Assembly: GCA_002356515.1 (NCBI GenBank)
Contig: AP017606.1
Location: 62,001-126,000, forward strand
DNA: 64,000 nt
Source of the DNA: Mesorhizobium loti
GTDB taxonomy: Bacteria > Pseudomonadota > Alphaproteobacteria > Rhizobiales > Rhizobiaceae
Direction of reading: 5' to 3'
Shown here: piece by piece, positions 50,152 through 59,831 of the stretch
How positions within the stretch are numbered: the first letter of the stretch is position 1
How the letters are laid out: every line of letters begins with the position of its first letter
Notes under the pieces: model-generated
Told to the model about the DNA's origin: nothing
The model's database searches: none
Seen by the model: only the letters and a program-made list of their open reading frames with translations
Position numbers and translations under genes: made by a program

Positions 50152-51054
50152 AAAATCCGTGGTTCGCTTCGGCGGCAGCGACTTGAGTACGCGGCGCTCA
50201 TCATCCACGAGCCTGGCCCGGCGTCGGTTCTGCTTGGCCACCTCCTGATCGACGAAGCGGCGGTAATCCTCGATGCTGGGGAAATCGCGGCTGCTCCGGC
50301 GGCGCAGGGCCTGATCGAGCCGTCGCTTCAGGTGGCCATTGGGAGCTTCGATTGAACCGTTCTCATGGGCGACACCTTTGTTGTTGCGCGTCGGCGTCAT
50401 GCCATAATGTCGGCACAGCGCTTCATAGTTGCGGGTGAAATCGCGCCGGGCGTCGGCGTCGAGGTTCTTGTAGGCGGCCGATAACGAGTCGCTGCGGAGC
50501 TCGGCGGGTGCGCCTCCCAGCTTCCACAGCGCATCCTGCAGATGCTCGGACAGAGCGGTGAAGCTCTCTCCACCCAGCACGACCGCTGAATCCTCCCAGC
50601 CGCTGCTGGCGAGGCGAAAATGAAAGAGGCGATGGTCGAAGCGCTGGCCGGCGATGGTGACATGCAAATCGTCAGCGACGGTGAAATCCAAGAGGCCTTG
50701 CCGGCCGATCTCGTGATGCTGTGGGAAGAAGATCTCCTTCTCGCCCCCATTCAGGGCCCGCCACCGGGCAATCCGGCGCTCGAGGGTCCGCCTGACGCCA
50801 TCGGGGACGGCGGCCTCCCCGAACTCGTCCTGCACAGTCTCGAAAATGGTGACGGAGAGGATGCCTGCGATCTTCAGCAACTCCTCCACGCGTGGCCATA
50901 TCTGTTCGAGGGGGTCAGGCCGGGTACGCCAGTGCCGCTCGCGCTTCTTCTGGGATGGCAGCTGCGGATTCTTGTCGATCCGGCGTGCACTACGTTCGCT
51001 GATACCGGCCTTGGCCGCCGCAACGGCCTGGGTGTGGTGACGACGCTGAGACAA
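50152..51054 (-). pseudogene. Truncated IS21-family transposase (IstA)
   Basis: ~300 residues of IstA. The N-terminal HTH is AAAKAGISERSARRIDKNP; the DDE core includes FTVADDLHVTIAGQRFDH and SDSLSAAYKNLD, and HYGMTPTRNNKGVAHENGSI carries the last acidic residue. The family's C-terminal beta-barrel part is missing: after PPKRTTDF the frame runs into unrelated sequence. The IstB helper ATPase is absent. The start is uncertain (TTG at 51054). Confidence 0.82.
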
Positions 51055-51445
51055 TCGGTACCTATCGCTGCTATGTTCGATAGGTGCTCCGATACCACCA
51101 CTCCACGCGCCCCGATCAGAGCCCCCTCGCAGGGGCTTGTGTCGCGCCCGCCCGTCAGACCCGCTCTCCGGTCGGGGCTCCGCCCCTCCCTACAACCGGG
51201 CCCGACGGGCGATCCCACCGGCCATCATAGTCGTCGCTGAACCGGCCACCGTAGTTGTCGCCGCGCACGTCGCATGCGGTTTTCGGGCACATTGTGCGCC
51301 TGCCGCAAGCTTATCGGCTGCGCGATTCGCCTTGCGGACAACGGTCAGCAATACCACGACGGCCACGAAAATCCCGCGACGGCATCTCGATGCGCCCCCA
51401 GCCCGCCCATCGTGCCCCTAAAGGCGCGTCATCTGGATGTCAATT
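51055..51445. other. IS21 end and non-coding sequence
   Basis: GC-rich region containing the outer part of the IS21 remnant and short internal repeats (CCCCTCGCAGGGG type). No gene supported. Confidence 0.4.
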
Positions 51446-51703
51446 TCAACCGAACAACGATCCCGTCCCGCCGAATAGATTGGCGCGTTTTTCTTCGTCG
51501 CTTACAGACAATTTCTCTGACTTCGCTACTTCGCTGCGAAAAACAAGAAATCCAACGGCCAGAAAGTATCCAAGCTGGAGCACGAAAGCGCCGAGCGTAG
51601 TCCAAATTAATGAATACCAAACTGAGCCTGTCGCATTATATGTCCAAATCAGAAGAATTGCCAATGCAGCCGTTGCGCCCACTAGAAATCTCGGAAAATA
51701 CAT
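51446..51703 (-). CDS. ExoX/SyrA-type exopolysaccharide repressor
   Basis: 85 residues. MYFPRFLVGATAALAILLIW, then SVWYSLIWTTLGAFVLQLGY, FLAVGFLVF matches the exopolysaccharide production repressor family (ExoX/SyrA). These are small two-helix inner-membrane proteins that lower polysaccharide output post-transcriptionally in rhizobia. GGAGGGGCA directly precedes the ATG at 51703. It is isolated between IS21 and IS701 remnants, 2.6 kb from the polysaccharide locus it might act on. Confidence 0.75.
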   Translation of the reverse strand: MYFPRFLVGATAALAILLIWTYNATGSVWYSLIWTTLGAFVLQLGYFLAVGFLVFRSEVAKSEKLSVSDEEKRANLFGGTGSLFG

Positions 51704-52282
51704 TGCCCCTCCAGACGTCTGTCCAAAAAAACGGTGTCGTTTGCCCCAGCAGTCCGCTTGCCGGCTCATCTTTTCCATTTGATGGCAAGTGGCCGTGAGC
51801 GGTAGCGGGTGCCACCGACACGCCGAAATTCGACCTGTTTCATCCGTTCTAACGAAATGTAACTGCAGCAGTATGTCTTCACTTCTTGGGCTTGAGCGGT
51901 CGCGGTATCGCTTTCACGACCGCGTGAACATGGCTTTGTTCCTCGACTGAACGCTACGGATGAATTTTGCGCCGTCCATCTCTTCGCCTTTGAAACTTTC
52001 ATCGACCTGCTCTCCTCGCACCAACCCATTACCTAGATATCGAAATGAAAGAACTGCCGTGGACCGGATCTTCGCGAGCGAGATCGCAACGAACCGCTAG
52101 ACCGCGCCAAGCCGGCAGGCGGAATATCTCGGCCTGACCGACTGACTCCGATTACGGCATTTTGTCGCATGCCCATCTCTTATTTCTGCCGGTCGAGGCG
52201 AATCTGATCCTTTCGGACACGATCCGAAATACGGCGGCGGAGGTCTTTTTCTTGGATAATGTCACGGTTGATACCTCCCTTT
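51704..52282. other. Region between ExoX-like gene and IS701 element
   Basis: Contains one doubtful minus-strand frame (51766-52002) and the left flank of the IS701-type element. No other gene is seen. Confidence 0.35.
51766..52002 (-). CDS. Doubtful 78-aa frame
   Basis: MKVSKAKRWTAQNSSVAF... preceded by AGGAGAGCAGGTCG. Basic, Ser/Arg-rich, without domain or membrane segment. Supported only by the ribosome binding site; it could be chance. Confidence 0.2.
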   Translation of the reverse strand: MKVSKAKRWTAQNSSVAFSRGTKPCSRGRESDTATAQAQEVKTYCCSYISLERMKQVEFRRVGGTRYRSRPLAIKWKR

Positions 52283-53611
52283 TTATTGCTTTTCGGTCGG
52301 CAAGTTCCTCTGGAAGGGCTTGCGGCGATATTCGCCGGATTGATCTTGGCGTGCGACGGTGGCTGCGGCGCCAAGCGATCCCGGTTTCGGCTTTGTGGAG
52401 CTCCCCGGTAGGCGTTCGAACCGGCGACTGGTCAGGGTGAGCCTTCCGACGGTTTCGTCGCGCTCGTGGCTTGCCTTGTGACGAACTGTTGACATCATCG
52501 CAAACGCCAGCATGACCAGCGAAACGTGGCGATGCCATCCGTGCCAAGAACGGGTTATATTATGGTCGAGGCCGAGTTCTTTCTTTGCAGTGCGGAGGCC
52601 TTCTTCGATAATCCCGCAACATTGCTGCACTGCGATCAGTGTGGCGATCTCGGTTCCCGCCGGAGACCATGTTGAAAAATAGGAGAGAGCTTGGTTCGCA
52701 TCGCGTCGGATCAAAAGCCCCGGAGTCCAGAGCCCAGAACGGGTTCTGTCGTATTCCGCGACATCCAAGTCAGAAAACCGATAGTAAGCCCATTGCTGCG
52801 ACCCAGAGTCCTCCAGGCCCTCTCCTGGGTCGAAATTCCGCCACAAGGAGGGATCGAGGTTCCCTGCGATGTCTTCGGCCGCCCCCTCTGCAGGGAGCTC
52901 GCCATTTTGGGAAGCAAAATGGTGGTTAGCGCTAACGGCGAGCACATAGCCCTTGCACCAGCGTCGCAGGGCCATCTCGATGTCGACGCTAGCATAGATT
53001 CGGTCAGCAGCTACCCAGCTTAACGGTACATTGGCAGCGACGTTGCGCGCGATCATGCTCAATGCCAGGCGGGACTTTGTTGCGAAAGTTGTGCCGGTAG
53101 GCACGTAGGCCCGCGCCAAGCGGGTAGGGTCATCGATCCAGGCCTTTGGAAGATACAGGGCGCGATCGAGGAAAGCATGCCCGTGCCTGGATGCATAGCC
53201 CGCGAACAAGCCGATCTGGCAGTTGGCCATCCTGCCCGTCGAACCGTCGACCTGTCGCGCTACTCCGCACGAAGTGTTGCCTTGCTTGATGAACCCCGTC
53301 TCATCGATCACGAGGACCGCTTCATTGTCGGCCAGCGTTTCAAGCGCGTATTTGCGCACGATGTCGCGTAAGGCGTCTGCGTCCCATTTTGCCCTTCCGA
53401 GAATGGCCTGCAGACGCCACGGCCCGGGATCTCCCGCAGCCTCGACGCTCATCACGCCAGTCTTGCGCTGCTCGTCTAAGAGTAGGCCTTCAAGGAACAG
53501 TCCGGCCGAAATCGCCAAGCGTTCCTGATGGAAAAGATGTCTAATCCGTGACTTCACCTCGCGCAGTGACGTCGCCCACATTTCCAATGTCGTTTCAATC
53601 GATTCAATCAT
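52283..53611 (-). mobile_element. IS701-family transposase
   Basis: 442 residues. The DDE transposase of the IS701 type is seen in VLVIDETGFIKQGNTSCGVA, GRMANCQIGLFAGYASRHGH, WVAADRIYASVDIEMALRRW (second acidic residue) and QQCCGIIEEGLRTAKKELGL (catalytic Glu region). AAGGGG nine bases before the ATG. The length is normal for the family, although the last ~50 residues do not look like its usual end, so a late frameshift is possible. Element ends were not located. Confidence 0.8.
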
Positions 53612-54313
53612 CACCAATAACCCCTTCTGCCCGCCTGTCCCGGAACCGAAAAAATGAGTAATTCAACTCCGAAACGCAATCGGAATACTCTGCTCCTTGT
53701 CGATTGCTTTTTGCCGGTAACAGTAAGTTCATGGCGGCAATTTAGGTGGCGAACAAATCACATATTCTCTTGTTAGAAACAAGCTTGACTTGGCAAATTC
53801 CCATTGCCATAACCCCGGCGAGATCAAGAATTATAGCATAGCGGCGGTTGGTGGAAGGATAGACGTGAGGATGGATACGGGGCTCACGGCACAATATTAG
53901 CTACTACTAATAAAAATTATGTATGCCGTCAATCTGGAACTCGCGTAGGCTTACGTGAATCCCGAGCGGTGAAGTATTGCTTGTTAGTAAGTGCTGCCAG
54001 CACCTAGGAGTCGTGAGATGTCGACCTACAAGCCAGGGGCGTTTTCTTATGCAGGCGGATGGTCTCTTCCATGAGGACAGGAAACCGGTCGAGGCTTATC
54101 AAATTATTCATGTCTTCATAGATTGGCTTTCTGTCTGACTATACCAAGATTCGTGAGGTTGAGTACTTTCGAGAGCAGGGAGAGAACTGGGTGACCAGGT
54201 GTTGGATGTTGTGCCGCTTGCGAAGATTCGTGATCAACGTGAGCGAGACCCTCTCAAGAGGCTCACGCTTGCGACGGCGTATACTGGTCAACGGGTGAGC
54301 ATGGCCCACCAAC
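53612..54313. promoter_or_regulatory. 700-bp leader/promoter region of the polysaccharide locus
   Basis: No supported gene. Locally AT-rich (around 53880-53930), with a small hairpin CTTGTT-AGA-AACAAG at 53769-53783. Its length and position before the NusG-like gene suggest a long untranslated leader with the promoter of the rightward locus. Confidence 0.4.
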
Positions 54314-54910
54314 ATGAGTAGAACAGCTGAGACCATGGCCGTGTCTGATGTGCCGATGCCGATGACGGCAGCCGGCGCCGACGGCGAGCACGAGAAGGTG
54401 CGCGCCCATCTTGGTATTCGTTGGTATGTGGCCGGCGTACTTCAGGGCAGGGAGTCCGTGGCGGAACGACACCTTCGTCGGCAGGGTTTCGCTTCATTCG
54501 TGCCACGTGGGGAAAGAACAGTTCGTCATGCTCGGCAGCTCTCCACTCGGGCCGCGGCATATTTCCCCGGGTACATGTTTGTTGCCTTCGACGTCACTCA
54601 GCAACGCTGGCGCTCGGTCAACGGAACTATCGGCATCAGCTCGTTGATCATGCAAGGGGATAGGCCTTCGCCAGTCCCTCTTGGTCTGGTCGAGCGGTTC
54701 ATTGCATTGACTGGCACAGATGGCCTGCTTGATTTCAGCGGTGGCCTCAAGCCGGGATCGTTGGTTCGAATTGTATCGGGTCCTTTTGCCGAGTTGATAG
54801 GTCGCCTTGAGCGGCTTGATTCAACCGGGCGGGCCCGGGTGCTGGTCTCTATCATGAATGGCGAAATCCCTGTCGATCTGGAGTCCAGGGGTCTCGTAGG
54901 AATTGCGTAG
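54314..54910 (+). CDS. NusG-like antitermination factor
   Basis: 198 residues. The NGN domain is visible in IRWYVAGVLQGRESVAERHL, GFASFVPRGERTVRHARQL and AAYFPGYMFVAFD. A KOW motif follows (LKPGSLVRIVSGPFAELIGR). Specialised NusG paralogues such as RfaH, UpxY and LoaP bind RNA polymerase to carry it through long polysaccharide operons, and this gene heads such an operon. The start is uncertain among three Met codons. A perfect hairpin follows in the gap before tviB. Confidence 0.85.
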   Translation: MSRTAETMAVSDVPMPMTAAGADGEHEKVRAHLGIRWYVAGVLQGRESVAERHLRRQGFASFVPRGERTVRHARQLSTRAAAYFPGYMFVAFDVTQQRWRSVNGTIGISSLIMQGDRPSPVPLGLVERFIALTGTDGLLDFSGGLKPGSLVRIVSGPFAELIGRLERLDSTGRARVLVSIMNGEIPVDLESRGLVGIA

Positions 54911-54958
54911 TCAGAGGGCGTTCCTTCTCGTCGCGCAATGTCACGACTGCATCTGAAG

Positions 54959-54980
54959 ACTTCCGGTTTCACCCGGAAGT
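54959..54980 (+). promoter_or_regulatory. 8-bp perfect hairpin between nusG-like and tviB genes
   Basis: ACTTCCGG, loop TTTCAC, CCGGAAGT, without a following T run. It could be a pause or recruitment element for the NusG-like factor, or simply an attenuator stem. Function is inferred from position only. Confidence 0.4.
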
Positions 54981-55045
54981 GCGGTAGCCGTGGTTTGGCT
55001 ACGTCCGATAGTTCATGAACAGGCAAAGAGACGGAGCAGGGACAG

Positions 55046-56320
55046 GTGAATCTGGATGACAGGAAGATAGCGATTATCGGGCTCGGCTATGTCGGGCTCC
55101 CACTCGCCGTCGCCTTTGGCGTGAGGCGGCCCGTTGTAGGCTTCGACATAAACGAGGCGCGGATTGCTGAGCTTAGGCGCGGCGAAGATTCCACGCTTGA
55201 GACCGACAGAGCGGAAATATCTGCGGCTACAGGTTTGGTGTTCACCACCGACAGGGCAGAGCTCAAATCCTGCGGCATCTTCATCGTCACCGTGCCGACC
55301 CCCATAGACAAGGCCAATCGGCCCGATTTGACACCGCTAGTTGCGGCTTCGAAAACAGTAGGAGAAGCGATTTCGCCCGGTGCCGTGATTGTCTTTGAAT
55401 CGACCGTCTACCCAGGCTGTACCGAAGAGATATGTGCGCCGTTGATCGAGAAAGCCTCAGGCCTGCGTTTCAACAAGGATTTCTTTTTGGGATACAGTCC
55501 TGAACGCGTCAACCCGGGTGATCGCGAACACCGCCTGCAAACGATCGTGAAGGTGACCAGCGGCTCGACGCCGGAAGCGGCCGAAGCCATAGATGCCCTC
55601 TATGCTTCGATTGTTTCCGCGGGGACGCATCTGGTTAGCAGGATCGCCGTCGCGGAAGCCGCCAAGGTCATCGAGAACACACAACGCGATCTCAACATCG
55701 CACTAATGAATGAGCTCTCGCTGATTTTTGGCCGGCTCGGAATCGACACATCTGAGGTGCTGGCTGCCGCGGGAACCAAATGGAATTTCCTGCGCTTTAC
55801 GCCCGGCTTGGTTGGCGGCCATTGCATAGGCGTCGACCCTTACTATCTCACGCACAAGGCACAGGAGCTTGGCTACCACCCCGAGGTGATCCTGGCTGGC
55901 CGCCGCATCAATGACGGCATGGGCCAGCATGCGGCGGACCAGGCAGCGCGTTTGATGATGCGCAAGGGCATATCGGTCGTCGGCAGCAGGATTTTGATCA
56001 TGGGCGCAGCCTTCAAGGAAAACTGCCCGGATCTGCGCAACTCCAAAGTGACCGACATCGTTAGCCGGCTTCAAGAATACAATGCCGTAATAGATATCTG
56101 GGACCCTTGGGTTTCGCCAACGGAATGCGCGCATGAACTCGGCCTTCCAAGCACAAGGAGCAAGCCTGAGTGCCGCTATGACGGCATCGTTGTGGCGGTC
56201 GGACACAGAGAGTTCCAAACGCTGGGCATTGCCGGCTTGAAGGCGTTGAGCGAGGATCCCGGAATTATTTACGATATAAAGGGCATCTTCCCTAGGGAAC
56301 ATACGGATGGGCGTTTCTGA
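55046..56320 (+). CDS. tviB: UDP-N-acetyl-sugar 6-dehydrogenase, TviB type
   Basis: 424 residues, UDP-glucose/UDP-N-acetylhexosamine dehydrogenase superfamily. Oxidises C6 of a UDP-sugar to the uronate with two NAD. The Rossmann motif is [15 protein letters not shown] (9-24); active-site Lys in [11 protein letters not shown] (about 207) and Cys in [12 protein letters not shown] (about 260). [21 protein letters not shown] with [15 protein letters not shown] is typical of the Vi-antigen TviB/WbpA branch. GTG start after GGAGCAGG. One-base overlap with the epimerase gene. Confidence 0.9.
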   Translation: MNLDDRKIAIIGLGYVGLPLAVAFGVRRPVVGFDINEARIAELRRGEDSTLETDRAEISAATGLVFTTDRAELKSCGIFIVTVPTPIDKANRPDLTPLVAASKTVGEAISPGAVIVFESTVYPGCTEEICAPLIEKASGLRFNKDFFLGYSPERVNPGDREHRLQTIVKVTSGSTPEAAEAIDALYASIVSAGTHLVSRIAVAEAAKVIENTQRDLNIALMNELSLIFGRLGIDTSEVLAAAGTKWNFLRFTPGLVGGHCIGVDPYYLTHKAQELGYHPEVILAGRRINDGMGQHAADQAARLMMRKGISVVGSRILIMGAAFKENCPDLRNSKVTDIVSRLQEYNAVIDIWDPWVSPTECAHELGLPSTRSKPECRYDGIVVAVGHREFQTLGIAGLKALSEDPGIIYDIKGIFPREHTDGRF

Positions 56321-57354
56321 TGAAGGTTCTGGTCACCGGCGCGGCTGGCTTCATCGGCTATCATGTCGCCAAGCGATTGCTGGAGCGAGGTGACGACGTT
56401 GTTGGCTTCGATAGTGTCAATGCCTATTATGATCCAACCATCAAGGAAGGGCGCCTGAGACTCCTTCAGGAATTCAACAAAACGACCAACTCCGGCTTCC
56501 ATTTCATCCGCGCCAACCTGGCCGATCGCGCCGCCGTCGAATCGTGCTTTGCTGACCACGCCTTCGACCGGGTGATCCACCTCGCCGCCCAGGCCGGGGT
56601 GCGCTACAGCCTGGAAAACCCGCGCGCCTATGTCGAAAGCAACATCGTCGCTTTCACCAACATGCTGGAGGCCTGCCGCAATAGCGGCATAGCGCATCTG
56701 ACCTATGCCAGCACCTCGAGCGTCTACGGCGCCAATACCGATATGCCGTTTTCCGAGCATCGCCCGGCCGACCACCCGCTGCAGTTCTACGCCGCGACCA
56801 AGCGTGCCAACGAGCTGATGGCGCACAGCTACAGCCACCTGTTCGGGCTGCCGACCACCGGGCTGCGTTTCTTCACCGTGTACGGCCCCTGGGGGCGTCC
56901 CGACATGGCGCTGTTCCTGTTCACCAGGAGCATTCTGGCCGGAGAACCGATCAAGCTGTTCAACAATGGCAACCACACACGCGACTTCACGTATGTCGAG
57001 GACATCGCCGAGGGCGTGATCCGCGCCAGCGACAGCCCCGCTGCGGCCAACCCCGCCTGGGATTCCGGCCATCCGGACCCGGCGACGAGCAGCACGCCCT
57101 GGCGCATCTTCAACATCGGCAACAACAATCCGGTGAAGCTGACCGCCTATGTCGCGGCGCTGGAAAACGCACTTGGCCGCAAGGCCGTCATTGAACTCTT
57201 GCCGCTGCAGGCCGGCGACGTGCCGGACACCTTCGCCGACACCTCGGCGTTGCAAGCGGCGGTCGGCTATCGCCCCGGCACGTCCGTGACGGAGGGCGTC
57301 GGCCGGTTTGTGGACTGGTATCAGGTGTATTTTGGCGGCGGCGCATTCCAGTGA
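56320..57354 (+). CDS. UDP-uronate/UDP-sugar 4-epimerase
   Basis: 344 residues, extended short-chain dehydrogenase fold. NAD site [11 protein letters not shown] (5-15), Ser of the triad in YASTSSVYG (about 132-134), YxxxK in [10 protein letters not shown] (Tyr157, Lys161). It looks like the UDP-glucuronate/galacturonate epimerase group (TviC/WbpP or LpsL type), which inverts C4 of the sugar made by TviB. Coupled to tviB by TGATG. Confidence 0.9.
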   Translation: MKVLVTGAAGFIGYHVAKRLLERGDDVVGFDSVNAYYDPTIKEGRLRLLQEFNKTTNSGFHFIRANLADRAAVESCFADHAFDRVIHLAAQAGVRYSLENPRAYVESNIVAFTNMLEACRNSGIAHLTYASTSSVYGANTDMPFSEHRPADHPLQFYAATKRANELMAHSYSHLFGLPTTGLRFFTVYGPWGRPDMALFLFTRSILAGEPIKLFNNGNHTRDFTYVEDIAEGVIRASDSPAAANPAWDSGHPDPATSSTPWRIFNIGNNNPVKLTAYVAALENALGRKAVIELLPLQAGDVPDTFADTSALQAAVGYRPGTSVTEGVGRFVDWYQVYFGGGAFQ

Positions 57355-57655
57355 CGAATGCTCCATGCTTTCAGCAATCCTGAGAAACCTTCATCTCGCG
57401 CCGGCGTCGACGCCGATTTGGGCTCCTCCCGGCATTGATGCACGCTGGCGCGTTGGGCGAATTGGTTCGATCGGCCGATCATGCCGTTCGTCGACGCCGG
57501 TGCGAAAGGTGATTGCCACCGATCCACTTCAGGCGTTCCGAATAGAGCCGGCGTCGAGGCTCTGCCACGAGGTCGTACTAGCTGCGGCGCTCATGAAACG
57601 CCGGCTCCGATGACAAGGCTCAGTTGGTGACCACCTGGCTGCTTGAGGATGAGGA
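57355..57655. other. 301-bp gap in the polysaccharide locus
   Basis: No gene supported. GCCGGCGTCGA-like words recur three times (about 57404, 57493, 57551), forming short direct and inverted repeats of unknown role. Confidence 0.35.
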
Positions 57656-58918
57656 ATGGAATCTACGGTCGGCGGCACATCATCAAGAAGAGTCCCGTAT
57701 TTGAGGATAATACTTCGCATTCTGGCACGCACCCCAAACATAAAGATGGGAGAGCGGCGTGCTATCTATGATAAAGCTCAAGAGCAACTTAAGATCGGCA
57801 TGGGAAATATGCGCGCTCCGCTCGACAGTGAGCTTCAGGACATCGAACTTAGGATACTAAGACAGACAATCCGTCTGCTAGAGCAAGACATTCGAGCCGG
57901 CGTAGATGTTTGGCGCGCGGGATACCAACCCGCGGAACTGGCCGCCCTCATTCAAAAGAACGAACAGGCTAAAGCTAACATCCAGGCACGTCGCGAGTTA
58001 ACGGCCATACGCGCTGATCGAGAAGCGCTTAGGGCAAAGAAGGACGGTGAATACGCCGCCTTAATACAAAGTCAAGAAGAAACAGTAAAATACATGGACG
58101 AAATTACCAACTTCAATATGAGCCTGGCGGGCACCGCGATCGACGCCCACAATCATAATTTAAAATCGATAACAATAATATGGGCACTGTTCATCCATAA
58201 TTTCCACGTCATTAACGGCGACGGTCCGTTTGCTTTTATCTGGCTATTGATTCAGCCGATGATTATGTTGGGAATTATCAGCTCAGTCTATCTATTGGTC
58301 GGAACTCACTACATTCTCAACATGGATGTTCCCACATTTGCCTTGCTTGGATCAGGAACGTGGGTGGCCTGCCGTATGACGATTTTTCGCGTGAGTGGCC
58401 AAATAGCGCACAACCGCGTAATGTTAAATCTGCCGATGGTGTCCCCTTTCCACCAAGGCATAACGACAGCAATATTGTACTTGATCGTTTACATCGTTTC
58501 GATAGCGCTTCTCTTTAGTATCGGTCGCTACCTTGGTGTCATATCACTGCCGGATGATATTCTTACTGCGTTTTTCTACTTTGTTGGTATGTGGCTCTGC
58601 GGTGTAAGCATCGGATTCATATTTGGCGTTATCATCGGAGTTTGGCCTTTTTTTGCACGGTTGACCGGTGCGGTTGAGCGTTCGTTGCAGATTTTTTCTT
58701 CTGTGTTTTATGTTACGGAGCAATTCCCAGAGGTATACAGAAAATATGTCCTTTGGAACCCCTTGAGTCATGGCATGCAACTGCTACGCGGCGCGTATTT
58801 CCATTCATATCCATGCACTGATGCAGAGCCTTCATATTTTTGGCTCGCGGTTATTTCGTTCGCTTGCTCCGCCCTTGTTTTGGAGAGTTGGTTCCGGCGA
58901 CACGTGCAGCCGGTCTAA
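57656..58918 (+). CDS. KpsM-like ABC-2 permease with coiled-coil N-terminus
   Basis: 420 residues. Residues ~165-415 form an ABC-2 export permease of the capsule type: FIWLLIQPMIMLGIISSVYL, YILNMDVPTFALLGSGTWVA, and QIFSSVFYVTEQFPEVYRKY with LWNPLSHGMQLLRG near the end. The first ~150 are soluble and helical (QDIELRILRQTIRLLEQDIR; ALIQKNEQAKANIQARRE), an extension that KpsM of E. coli (258 aa) lacks. GAGGATGAGGA precedes ATG. The DNA is clearly more AT-rich than the epimerase gene, suggesting separate origin. Confidence 0.83.
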   Translation: MESTVGGTSSRRVPYLRIILRILARTPNIKMGERRAIYDKAQEQLKIGMGNMRAPLDSELQDIELRILRQTIRLLEQDIRAGVDVWRAGYQPAELAALIQKNEQAKANIQARRELTAIRADREALRAKKDGEYAALIQSQEETVKYMDEITNFNMSLAGTAIDAHNHNLKSITIIWALFIHNFHVINGDGPFAFIWLLIQPMIMLGIISSVYLLVGTHYILNMDVPTFALLGSGTWVACRMTIFRVSGQIAHNRVMLNLPMVSPFHQGITTAILYLIVYIVSIALLFSIGRYLGVISLPDDILTAFFYFVGMWLCGVSIGFIFGVIIGVWPFFARLTGAVERSLQIFSSVFYVTEQFPEVYRKYVLWNPLSHGMQLLRGAYFHSYPCTDAEPSYFWLAVISFACSALVLESWFRRHVQPV

Positions 58919-59129
58919 CTGGTTTCCAGAAACGCTCGGTGGCCTTCGATATGGGTGAGACTGACATGAATTGCCGGAACTCCCAGCTCCTAATGCTGGC
59001 AGCTTTGGCACAAACGTGGATGAGATGGCCGCCGGCTTTCGCAGCGCGTGGCAGCACGGACACAACAAGGCCGGCAGCAGAAATAGATTGCTTTAACGCT
59101 ACCGCGTTATCGGCGATTTGCTAAATTTG

Positions 59130-59831
59130 ATGATTTCCTTTCAGCGAGCTTCGGACGATCCTGAGATCGCTGGCATTCGTCGGCAAATCGCATCGGCTGT
59201 AGATCTCGATATCCCGACGGGACGCTACGCACTGCTTACAAGTGATCCGCTTGCGAAAAAGCCCGCGGTTGATCTTCTGGCCGGGCTCAGGCCTCCGCAG
59301 GTGGGGAGGATAAGCTTCATTGGCTTGACGTCGTGGCCAATTGGCCGGCCGGCTTTTTTGCGTGGCAATGTGACTGGCCGACACGTGATTGCTTTGATAT
59401 GCAGGCTTTACGGCTTGGATATGCACGTCTCAAATGCGGTATTAGAGACGATGGTTACAGACCCTAGGCATATAAATGGGAAAGTCGAACATTGGCCGGC
59501 AGAATTTCGATATGAATTCGGCCTTGCCGCCGCACTTCTGCCGCCATTTGATATTTATATAGTTGAGGGGGTATTCCCGTTTCTTAAAGACCGCTTCAGC
59601 TACCTGTGGAATACACTCTTCGAAAAGCGGTCATCTGGCAAGATGCTCATCGCAGGTAGCAATCGGGTTGCCGATCTGAGCAAATACTGCGACAGGGCTA
59701 TTGTCGTTAATAGGGGACGGGTGACAATTGCGAATGATCTCAAAAAGGCCCTTGATCGGTATCCGCCTCGTGTTGCCTCTTACGATGCTCAGAAAGAGTT
59801 CGAAGACGAACCTGCCGACGACCCTGTCTGA
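59130..59831 (+). CDS. KpsT-like protein without ATPase motifs
   Basis: 233 residues that align by eye to KpsT-type export ATPases along the whole length, but every catalytic motif is gone. TSDPLAKKPAVDLLAG replaces Walker A, WPAEFRYEFG the signature, and FDIYIVEG the Walker B plus catalytic Glu; IAGSN replaces the H-loop. WPIGRPAFLRGNVTGRHVIA and YCDRAIVVNRGRV keep the family pattern. Probably a structural or regulatory partner of the permease. The start is weakly supported (ATG at 59130 or TTG at 59118). The end overlaps the KpsE-like gene. Confidence 0.72.
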   Translation: MISFQRASDDPEIAGIRRQIASAVDLDIPTGRYALLTSDPLAKKPAVDLLAGLRPPQVGRISFIGLTSWPIGRPAFLRGNVTGRHVIALICRLYGLDMHVSNAVLETMVTDPRHINGKVEHWPAEFRYEFGLAAALLPPFDIYIVEGVFPFLKDRFSYLWNTLFEKRSSGKMLIAGSNRVADLSKYCDRAIVVNRGRVTIANDLKKALDRYPPRVASYDAQKEFEDEPADDPV

